A stretch of DNA of 9,685 nt from Pseudomonadota bacterium. GTDB taxonomy: Bacteria; Bdellovibrionota; Bacteriovoracia; Bacteriovoracales; Bacteriovoracaceae. The stretch covers positions 1 to 9,685 of the forward strand of contig JAJTIF010000225.1 of NCBI GenBank assembly GCA_021299675.1. Reading direction: 5' to 3'. The translations under genes were made by a program, and so were the position numbers. Every line of letters begins with the position of its first letter. The first letter of the stretch is position 1. A model generated the notes under the pieces. The model was not told where the DNA came from. It searched no databases and worked only from the letters and a program-made list of their open reading frames with translations. Below are positions 1-5,161 of the stretch, one piece after another.

Positions 1-228
1 ATCGATGGTTTTCTGGGACAGAAATAAACCGCCCGAGAGTTTTTCTTTTTTGGTTTCAGCCACCGGATGGAAGAGAGAAATGGCTTTGAGCCGCGGCGAC
101 TCTAATAAGCCCATAAACTCCAAGATTCCTGTGATGGGAGCAGAGAGCGAGACGGTGTCTTGCTTGAGCTCACAGGCCCAAAGTGGTTTGAATGAGAGCA
201 AAATAAAGAGGCTAAAAACCTTCATCAT
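1..228 (-). CDS. Secreted protein, N-terminal 76 residues; probable ABC-type substrate-binding protein (partial)
   Basis: This reading frame starts at an ATG at 228 (a second ATG follows at 225) and runs off the left edge, so only 76 residues are visible. The first 19 residues look like an export signal: MMK, then a hydrophobic run (VFSLFILLSF), then KPLWAC. The Cys at 19 could be a lipoprotein Cys, but LWAC is a poor lipobox because of the Trp, so lipidation is uncertain. The mature start (DTVSLSAPITGILEFMGLLE, then SPRLKAIS) resembles the first strand-helix-strand of TroA/BtuF-type periplasmic binding proteins, which bind metal chelates or cobalamin. That family call rests on a short stretch and is an inference. 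The start lies inside the end of rnhA with a 17-nt overlap and no good Shine-Dalgarno sequence, which suggests translational coupling to rnhA. That a protein is encoded here is well supported; the substrate is unknown. Confidence 0.6.
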   Translation of the reverse strand, partial: MMKVFSLFILLSFKPLWACELKQDTVSLSAPITGILEFMGLLESPRLKAISLFHPVAETKKEKLSGGLFLSQKTID

Positions 229-862
229 CCAAAAGCCGATTAGCCAATTGGTCACAGTACTCATTTTGGGGGTGACCACTGTGGCCTTTCACCCAACGAA
301 TCTCCACGTCAGGAAAGCGTGACTTGAGAAGATCGATCTCCTGCCAGAGTTCTAGATTTTCAGGAGTTTTACCATCTGCTTTTTTCCAGCCTCGACTCTT
401 CCAGCCCATGACCCATTGATTCAGACCATCGCAGACGTATTTAGAGTCCGTATAGAGGAAGATTGGTTTAAACTGATCCATCGGGTGGGCCAAAAGAAAG
501 CCCTCCAACTGGTGAAGAGCTCCAATCACGGCCTGGATCTCCATCTTATTATTAGTGGTTAAAATCTCATGCCCACAGGATTCAAAGATAATCTGCCCCT
601 CATGATTTTGGGCCACGCAAGCCCAGGAGCCGGGACCAGGGTTTCCTCGACAGGCCCCATCTGTGTAGAGGCCCAAGCCCTGGGGGAATGTTTTAAGCTC
701 ACCCGGAGCCGAGAGACCCCCTAAGCTCTTTGAAACAGTTTCCGGGACCTTTTCAAGGGCAGCTTTAAGAGTCGCAATCGCACCCTCGAGATCCGTTGAC
801 ATGAGCTCGTGATCGACCAGGGCCTTTTCAATCTTAGACAAGTTTTGCTGAAGCTTCTTCAA
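212..862 (-). CDS. rnhA: Ribonuclease HI with N-terminal extension
   Basis: Cytoplasmic endonuclease that cuts the RNA strand of RNA-DNA hybrids, for example Okazaki primers and R-loops. All family active-site residues are visible. Numbered from the TTG start they are D68 in YTDGACRGNPGPG, E108 in NNKMEIQ, D139 in LYTDSKYV, and H194 and D204 in KGHSGHPQNEYCDQLA. The catalytic domain fills residues from about 62 to the end, the size of E. coli RNase HI (155 aa). The first 60 or so residues are a charged helical extension (LQQNLSKIEKALVDHEL and on) that does not resemble the usual eukaryotic-type hybrid-binding domain. I chose TTG at 862 because AAAAGG (869-874) sits 6 nt upstream. The frame is open up to 976, but the longer form would run into the divergent gene, and ATG at 802 has no good ribosome-binding site. 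The 3' end overlaps the next minus-strand gene by 17 nt. Confidence 0.92.
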   Translation of the reverse strand: MKKLQQNLSKIEKALVDHELMSTDLEGAIATLKAALEKVPETVSKSLGGLSAPGELKTFPQGLGLYTDGACRGNPGPGSWACVAQNHEGQIIFESCGHEILTTNNKMEIQAVIGALHQLEGFLLAHPMDQFKPIFLYTDSKYVCDGLNQWVMGWKSRGWKKADGKTPENLELWQEIDLLKSRFPDVEIRWVKGHSGHPQNEYCDQLANRLLDDEGF

Positions 863-905
863 AATAAACCTTTTTGAGTGGTCAGAATTAATGCATCGCC
901 CATTC

Positions 906-934
906 TTTTCAAGCCCACTACTCCCCTGTATGAT
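906..934 (+). promoter_or_regulatory. Predicted sigma-70-like promoter for the PTPS/peptidase operon
   Basis: A -35-like TTTTCA (906-911), a 17-nt spacer and a near-consensus -10 TATGAT (929-934) predict transcription from about 941. The 16-nt leader would then carry AAGGGGAG (945-952) just ahead of the TTG at 957. A TTGAAA on the opposite strand (907-912) overlaps this -35 and could serve rnhA, but no convincing -10 follows it. Confidence 0.5.
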
Positions 935-956
935 CTCTCTCATCAAGGGGAGCCAT

Positions 957-1457
957 TTGGAAGCACAATTTTCCATAAAAGTTTATAAGCAATATTTCAA
1001 CTTTGCAGCTTCGCACTTCATGATTTTTGAAAATGGCACCCGCGAACCACTTCATGGGCACAACTATCGTGTTATGTTTCGTGGAGTCGCCCCAAAACTT
1101 TCTGGCGACATGGTGTTTGATTTCCTCGATATCAAACCCATTGTCCGCGATATCTGCAACACCCTCGATCACAAGCTGATTATTCCTAAAGACCACCCTT
1201 TGTTGCGGATCGATCGGGCCGAGAGCAACACCGTGATCACCACGCCCGATAAGTGTGTCTTTAGCATCCCCACCACGGACGTACTCCTCCTGCCCATCGT
1301 GAACTCGAGTGCTGAGTTGATTGCCATGTACATCAGCTCAGAAGTGAGACGACTCGTGGATGAAAAATACAAATTTAAGTTTAGTGAATTAGAAATTGAA
1401 GTCGAAGAGACTCCCGGCCAGTCGGCGGTCTACATGCACAAGGAAAAGGATCTATGA
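957..1457 (+). CDS. 6-pyruvoyltetrahydropterin synthase homologue, PTPS-III type (ExxHGH)
   Basis: Member of the COG0720 pterin/queuosine enzyme family (QueD, PTPS). Three His zinc ligands are visible, numbered from the TTG start: H20 in NFAASHF, and H33 and H35 in LHGHNY. The LDH motif (D71-H72) and the late conserved Glu before the C-terminal Tyr (VEETPGQSAVY, E150/E151) are also present. QueD and ordinary PTPS carry a catalytic Cys in CxxxHGH. Here that Cys is missing and the motif is E30-P-L-H-G-H, the ExxHGH form of PTPS-III, which is known to convert dihydroneopterin to 6-hydroxymethyldihydropterin and so bypass FolB in folate synthesis. The length (166 aa) and the long middle segment (about 73-118) exceed QueD (about 120 aa) and recall apicomplexan PTPS. 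TTG at 957 is chosen because AAGGGGAG precedes it by 4 nt. The upstream ATG at 930 has no ribosome-binding site and lies in the predicted -10. The stop overlaps the next start (ATGA). The folate role is inferred from the motif. Confidence 0.82.
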   Translation: MEAQFSIKVYKQYFNFAASHFMIFENGTREPLHGHNYRVMFRGVAPKLSGDMVFDFLDIKPIVRDICNTLDHKLIIPKDHPLLRIDRAESNTVITTPDKCVFSIPTTDVLLLPIVNSSAELIAMYISSEVRRLVDEKYKFKFSELEIEVEETPGQSAVYMHKEKDL

Positions 1458-2140
1458 TTTTCAGTGAAATTGAGCCAGGTAAAAGTGTTGAGGGGTACCC
1501 CATCCCCGCCTATAAAACTGATGTGAAGGCGCAGAAGTACTTGTACCTTATGGCGGGCACTCATGGTGATGAAGTCGAAGGTATCCATGTGCTTAAGGAG
1601 CTCTTTAATTGGCTTAAGAATGAGCACTCGCTGAAAGATTTTCCCATTGTCGTGATCCCGATACTGAACGTTGACGGCTACCGCGCCTCCACGCGTGTGA
1701 ATGCCCACATGGTCGACCTTAACCGCAATCTTCCGACCGGCGACTGGACCCCGGAAGCCAGCGAAGCCAAATATAACCCAGGCCCTAAGCCCCTATCTGA
1801 GCCCGAGAATATCTACCTCATCAAGCTTCTCGATAAATTCCCGCCTGCGCTCATCATCTCGTTTCACTCATGGAAACCCATCCTGAATTACAACGGTGAT
1901 TCCCAAGACGTAGCCGAGTACCTCTCGCAGTTTAATAATTATCCGATTGCAGGTGATATCGGGTACCCGACTCCGGGGTCGTTCGGTGCTTATGTGCCAG
2001 AGAAATATAAGGCTGGAGTCCTCACCTTCGAATGTCCACCTCTCACAGATGAGCTTGGTCTGAAAGAGATCTGGGAAGAAAACAAAGTTGGACTCATGAA
2101 CTTTATGCAAAGTGAATTACTGATAAAGAAAATGAAATAA
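1454..2140 (+). CDS. mpaA: M14-family zinc carboxypeptidase, MpaA-like murein peptide amidase
   Basis: Zinc metallopeptidase of the M14 family. Zinc ligands are H37 and E40 (GTHGDE) and H138 (ISFHSW). N90 and R91 (VDLNRNLP) form the substrate-carboxylate site, and E193 (LTFECP) is the catalytic Glu. The stretch RVNAHMVDLNRNLPTGDW and the GYPTPGSFG loop (170-178) are typical of E. coli MpaA, which cuts the gamma-D-Glu-diaminopimelate bond of murein tripeptides during recycling. The length (228 aa) is close to MpaA (about 240). No signal peptide or membrane segment is seen, so a cytoplasmic place is expected. The ATG overlaps the previous gene's stop as ATGA, with AAAGGA just upstream, so the two genes should be translationally coupled. 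A strong terminator follows directly. The peptidase family is certain; the exact bond cut is inferred, and M14 relatives acting on other peptides remain possible. Confidence 0.85.
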   Translation: MIFSEIEPGKSVEGYPIPAYKTDVKAQKYLYLMAGTHGDEVEGIHVLKELFNWLKNEHSLKDFPIVVIPILNVDGYRASTRVNAHMVDLNRNLPTGDWTPEASEAKYNPGPKPLSEPENIYLIKLLDKFPPALIISFHSWKPILNYNGDSQDVAEYLSQFNNYPIAGDIGYPTPGSFGAYVPEKYKAGVLTFECPPLTDELGLKEIWEENKVGLMNFMQSELLIKKMK

Positions 2141-2172
2141 AAAAAGCCTCCCAAAAGGGAGGCTTTTTTTTT
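2139..2172. terminator. Bidirectional rho-independent terminator
   Basis: A perfect 7-bp GC-rich stem GCCTCCC/GGGAGGC (2146-2152 and 2157-2163) closes an AAAA loop. It is flanked by seven A on the left (2139-2145) and nine T on the right (2164-2172). It therefore works as a stem plus U-tract on both strands, ending the plus-strand PTPS/peptidase unit and the minus-strand ferredoxin-domain gene that stops at 2177. Confidence 0.93.
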
Positions 2173-2176
2173 GCGA

Positions 2177-3043
2177 TTAACTCGCTTTGGTGAATTTGAT
2201 AACTTCGACGGGACAGGCTTCAGCCGACTCCTGAATCCTCAAACCATTGTCCAGTGGTGCTCCAGGACGAATGATACATGTATCAGCGAGAACTTCAAAA
2301 ACTTCTGGGTAGATATCTTCACAGGCATTACAAACGATACAGCCTGGTTCAATCCACACCTTTGCCACAGTAAATGTAGGAAGAGCAGCAGCAGGGGCAC
2401 CAGCCGCTCCGGCAGCAGGAGCTCCTGCGAACTCACCTGCAAACATAGGATTGGTAGCGAGCTTTAACATGGGGCCTTTGCCTGGAACCGTGTCCGCAAT
2501 GAAGCTTCGAATAGGAACATCAATCGGCGGTTTAGAGACCGATTTTACATCTAGCTTGTGGCGCTTAATGAATGAAGGAACTGTCTCAGATGATTTCATC
2601 ACAAGATTTCTGAACTTCGGACCGCTCATGTCGAATTGGAAGACAACTCCGTCGCGAGTTGAGCTTAGTTCAACCTGCACAGTAGCTTTATCAAAACCTT
2701 TAGCACCCAAAAGACCTAGAAGGCCTGGACCCATGTCGACTTCTAGAGCAAAACTTGAGCGTTGAGTTTCAAGCTTTTGCATGACCTCAGCTTGAGTGGG
2801 GCTGCCAAAGGGATTAAAGAGGCGCAAACGAAGGGTATCAATCGCCGCTGGTTCTTTGGCGCTATTCCACTTGAAACCGAGAGCGAAATGATTGCCGGGT
2901 TTCTGAGTTCTCAGAATAGTGAGTTTAGGTTTACCAAATAGAGTTTCAAAAGTTCCAAAGAGCATGCTGATAGCCGCTAAACCTAGCACGAGGTTGAGAA
3001 CAGCAAATAAAGCGATACCCATGGCCATAAGACTAGTTGTCAC
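2177..3043 (-). CDS. Membrane-anchored protein with C-terminal single-cluster ferredoxin domain
   Basis: A 288-residue protein in four parts. (1) One hydrophobic helix at about residues 5-30. (2) A roughly 165-residue region (about 38-200) that I do not recognise. (3) An Ala/Gly/Pro linker (about 202-222, with AGAPAAGAAGAPAAA). (4) A ferredoxin domain (about 224-288) with C235, C238 and C241 (CIVCNAC) and C277 followed by Pro, the CxxCxxC...CP pattern of monocluster [4Fe-4S] ferredoxins; an extra Cys lies at 256. The segment after the helix is positive (K38, K40, R45, K48) and the N-terminus is uncharged, so the positive-inside rule puts the ferredoxin in the cytoplasm. A membrane-tethered electron carrier is a reasonable inference; the redox partner is unknown. 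The start is GTG at 3043, six bases after AGGAG. The gene stands alone, divergent from plsC, with its own promoter and terminator. Confidence 0.85.
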   Translation of the reverse strand: MTTSLMAMGIALFAVLNLVLGLAAISMLFGTFETLFGKPKLTILRTQKPGNHFALGFKWNSAKEPAAIDTLRLRLFNPFGSPTQAEVMQKLETQRSSFALEVDMGPGLLGLLGAKGFDKATVQVELSSTRDGVVFQFDMSGPKFRNLVMKSSETVPSFIKRHKLDVKSVSKPPIDVPIRSFIADTVPGKGPMLKLATNPMFAGEFAGAPAAGAAGAPAAALPTFTVAKVWIEPGCIVCNACEDIYPEVFEVLADTCIIRPGAPLDNGLRIQESAEACPVEVIKFTKAS

Positions 3044-3072
3044 ATCAATCTCCTGAAATAAACTTCATTTCT

Positions 3073-3101
3073 ATCATAGCCTAAAAAAGGCTAAAAATGA
3101 A
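3073..3101 (-). promoter_or_regulatory. Predicted promoter of the ferredoxin-domain gene
   Basis: Reading the minus strand, a near-consensus -10 TATGAT (3078-3073) lies about 30 bases upstream of the GTG start. The -35 region is weak: TTCATT (3101-3096) at 17-nt spacing. Initiation near 3066 would give a leader of about 22 nt holding the AGGAG site. The weak -35 plus the palindrome in the spacer suggests activator or repressor control. Confidence 0.45.
3077..3093. repeat. Operator-like inverted repeat TAGCCT-N5-AGGCTA
   Basis: A perfect 6-bp inverted repeat (3077-3082 and 3088-3093) separated by AAAAA. It fills the -35/-10 spacer of the minus-strand ferredoxin-gene promoter and overlaps the edge of its -10 box. 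Position and symmetry fit a binding site for a dimeric regulator. It is short enough to be chance, and no regulator gene is nearby. Confidence 0.4.
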
Positions 3102-3121
3102 AGCTAAGTCCTCGAGTTTTA

Positions 3122-3151
3122 TTGGCCGACTAACGCGAATCTAAGTACAAT
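3122..3151 (+). promoter_or_regulatory. Predicted promoter of plsC, giving a leaderless or near-leaderless mRNA
   Basis: A -35-like TTGGCC (3122-3127), an 18-nt spacer and -10 TACAAT (3146-3151) are seen. The expected start point, 7-9 bases after the -10, falls at 3158-3160, which is at or next to the plsC ATG (3160). No Shine-Dalgarno sequence lies before that ATG, which agrees with leaderless initiation. Confidence 0.45.
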
Positions 3152-3159
3152 CCCAGCCT

Positions 3160-3924
3160 ATGATGAAGCAGGTTTTAAGAGGTTTGGGTCTGATTTGGGT
3201 AGCAATCTCTGCTCCTCTAGTTTTTTTATTGTTAGTCCTCCCCGTCTCCATCATCGCTGCCCCTTTTTCTCTCGTCCCACGGGTCCGTTTGGTCAGAAAA
3301 TCCTGGCAGGCCTTTGGTTATTTTACAATTAAGTACGCCACTTTTGCCACGATGCACATAGAAGATAAAAGACCACCCGAACTCAAGCGCTATCCATTCC
3401 GAGGGCTCTACATTGCTAATCATCAAAGTTATATGGATATTCCTTTGATCCTCTCCCAGTACCAGGTCCCGCCCATCATGAAAAAAGAAGTCTTGTATCT
3501 TCCCGTGCTGGGCTTTCTGGCTTGGGTGGCCGGAGCACTGGTGGTGAGCCGAGGCAAAAGAGATTCAAGGAAAAAAGTTTTCGTCAAAGCCCGGGAGCGA
3601 TTGGTCACTCACAACTATGGGCTGCAGTACTACCCGGAGGGCACACGCTCTAGGGATGGTAAACCTAAGGACTTTGCGGATCTCAAGGTGACTCTGCTGC
3701 ATTTGGCGTTTGAAGAAAATATTCCCGTCATTCCGGTGAGTATGTACGGCACAAGTCACATTCTTAAACATGGCGAATTCATTCACTTCGGAAAGAAGGT
3801 GGGAATTATCACTCATGAACCTTTGGAGCCAAAGAACTACGCATCAGCTAACGAGTTCGCTCGCGCTGCCTGGGATGTGGTTAAGTCTGGCTACTCTGAG
3901 CTTGCTTCAAAGCTTCAAAATTAA
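3160..3924 (+). CDS. plsC: 1-acyl-sn-glycerol-3-phosphate acyltransferase (PlsC/LPLAT family)
   Basis: Inner-membrane enzyme that moves an acyl group to the sn-2 position of lysophosphatidic acid, giving phosphatidic acid for phospholipid synthesis. The acyltransferase blocks are visible in order: the catalytic HX4D in NHQSYMD (H88, D93), the VVSRGKRDS block (128-136), YPEGTRS (158-164, binds the glycerol phosphate) and IPVSMYG (191-197). One strong hydrophobic segment (about 10-38) gives an N-terminal membrane anchor. The length (254 aa) is normal. The block after EGTRS reads DLKVTLLHLA, lacking the Gly usual there. The start is ATG at 3160 or the next codon, also ATG; neither has a Shine-Dalgarno sequence. 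The last 44 bp overlap the convergent truB gene. The acyltransferase family is sure; the exact acceptor lipid could differ, since this superfamily also acts on other lysolipids. Confidence 0.9.
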   Translation: MMKQVLRGLGLIWVAISAPLVFLLLVLPVSIIAAPFSLVPRVRLVRKSWQAFGYFTIKYATFATMHIEDKRPPELKRYPFRGLYIANHQSYMDIPLILSQYQVPPIMKKEVLYLPVLGFLAWVAGALVVSRGKRDSRKKVFVKARERLVTHNYGLQYYPEGTRSRDGKPKDFADLKVTLLHLAFEENIPVIPVSMYGTSHILKHGEFIHFGKKVGIITHEPLEPKNYASANEFARAAWDVVKSGYSELASKLQN

Positions 3925-4810
3925 TCACCGTTTTCCATTCGTCATTTTTTTTCTGAACTAAGCCCCAGTTCTCTCCTTCACTCATCATCCACGCATACTC
4001 ACCAGACACCGTCTGGGAAAGCCTCGACGAGAGCCCATTGAGAAACGCGCGCTTTCTCATCTCTGGTAGCTCGAGCAGAGGGAAAGGAATGACCTCCTCT
4101 GGTTTGAGAGCTTTGGCACTAAAATCGGTGGTGAGCGCTTGAGGTCTGAGCGAGTTCTCCATGGTCAAACTTCCGATGCTCTCCCGCACCAGCGCACTTA
4201 AGCGGCCAATGGTTCCCAGCTCCCGGGCGATGTCTTCGAAGAGTGTGCGGATATAGGTTCCCGAGCTCACGGTGGCCCTGAAACAGAGGAAGGGATATTG
4301 GTACTTCACCACTTCAAACGAGTGGATGAAACGTTTTACAGGCTCTTTTTTGATCTCTACACCTTGTCGCGCCCACTCGTGGAGGGGCTTACCTTCAAAC
4401 TTCGTAGCCGAAAAAGCTGGTGGGGCTTGCCAGTAGTCTCCTCGAAAAATTTCCAGACGCTCTTTCACAAACTCAAGATCAAACTGAGAGATCACCTGCT
4501 GCGAGTAAGGCGAGAAGTCGGTTTGTTTTATTTCTCCTTGCCAGTCAGCGGTATCAGTTTGAATCCCTAAACGACCAACAGCCAGATAAGTCTTGGGCAG
4601 ATGAGCATGGACAAAATCATTCAGGCGCGCGGCTCCACCCACACCCACGAGCAGGACTCCACTGGCGAAGGGATCGAGTGTACCGAAGTGTCCCAGCCTA
4701 TGGGGATCGTCAGGGAAATGTCGCTTAAAGAGACGGACCAGATCAAAGGATCCCATGCGAGCGGGCTTATAGAGATTGAATATGAGTGGAGGACTATTTT
4801 TTGTCCTCAC
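3881..4810 (-). CDS. truB: tRNA pseudouridine(55) synthase TruB
   Basis: Makes pseudouridine at position 55 in the T-loop of most tRNAs and has tRNA-chaperone activity. The catalytic Asp is D46 in GHFGTLDPFASGVL. The conserved Tyr is Y75 in KTYLAVGRLG, and the RNA-binding/catalytic Arg is R188 in SSGTYIRTL. The typical PPAFSATKFEGKPLHEWAR block lies at 130-148, and the C-terminal part (about 240-309) is the variable region. The length (309 aa) matches the family. The start is GTG at 4810 with TTAAGG 6 nt upstream, and it overlaps the end of rbfA by 17 nt, so the two are probably coupled. It is the last gene of the rimP-nusA-infB-rbfA-truB run. Its last 44 bp overlap the convergent plsC gene, and no terminator is visible between them. 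Confidence 0.95.
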   Translation of the reverse strand: MRTKNSPPLIFNLYKPARMGSFDLVRLFKRHFPDDPHRLGHFGTLDPFASGVLLVGVGGAARLNDFVHAHLPKTYLAVGRLGIQTDTADWQGEIKQTDFSPYSQQVISQFDLEFVKERLEIFRGDYWQAPPAFSATKFEGKPLHEWARQGVEIKKEPVKRFIHSFEVVKYQYPFLCFRATVSSGTYIRTLFEDIARELGTIGRLSALVRESIGSLTMENSLRPQALTTDFSAKALKPEEVIPFPLLELPEMRKRAFLNGLSSRLSQTVSGEYAWMMSEGENWGLVQKKNDEWKTVINFEALKQAQSSQT

Positions 4811-5153
4811 CCTCGGCCTTAAGAAGATTGGCTATTTTTTGCTCATCTTCAAATTGTGAATCATAAACGAAATGGAAATCCGGAACGTGACGAACTTCAA
4901 GCCTCGAAGCCAGGAGTGTCCGCAGACGACCTTTGATAGCGGCGATCGCTTCAGCGCAGTCCCCGCGCTTTTGCGAATCAAAGGTATCCCACCAGACCTT
5001 GGCATTAGCGTAGTCATCAGAGAGTTCTACGCGCGTGACAGTCACGAAAGTGAGGCGTGTGTCCGAGAAGTCGCGACGAAGAGCTGTGTTGATCGCATTG
5101 CGAACCAGCTCTTCGTACTTAGGCTTCGAACTGACTTTAGATCTTCCGCTCAC
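4794..5153 (-). CDS. rbfA: 30S ribosome-binding factor RbfA
   Basis: Small KH-fold maturation factor that binds the immature 30S subunit near helix 1 of 16S rRNA and is important in the cold. At 119 aa it is close to family size. The N-terminal helix block (YEELVRNAINTALRRDFSD), the strand VTVTRVELSDDYANAKVW, and the signature near the end (LASRLEVRHVPDFHFVYD, then helix EDEQKIANLL) match RbfA. The start is GTG at 5153. AAGGA lies 5 nt upstream and overlaps the infB stop codon (TAAGGA), so ribosomes ending infB can reinitiate here; the gap between the genes is 8 nt. The end overlaps truB by 17 nt. Position between infB and truB is the standard order. Confidence 0.95.
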   Translation of the reverse strand: MSGRSKVSSKPKYEELVRNAINTALRRDFSDTRLTFVTVTRVELSDDYANAKVWWDTFDSQKRGDCAEAIAAIKGRLRTLLASRLEVRHVPDFHFVYDSQFEDEQKIANLLKAEGEDKK

Positions 5154-5161
5154 GAGATTCC

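Noticed and set aside
5..322. Plus-strand open frame of 105 codons at the left edge
   Set aside because: It lies opposite the signal-peptide-bearing minus-strand gene and the conserved end of rnhA. It has no ribosome-binding site and no family-like sequence.
863..976. Extended N-terminus of rnhA from the 976 start
   Set aside because: The extra residues lie in the divergent promoter and the PTPS gene, look unlike a protein domain, and have no good ribosome-binding site. TTG at 862 is better supported.
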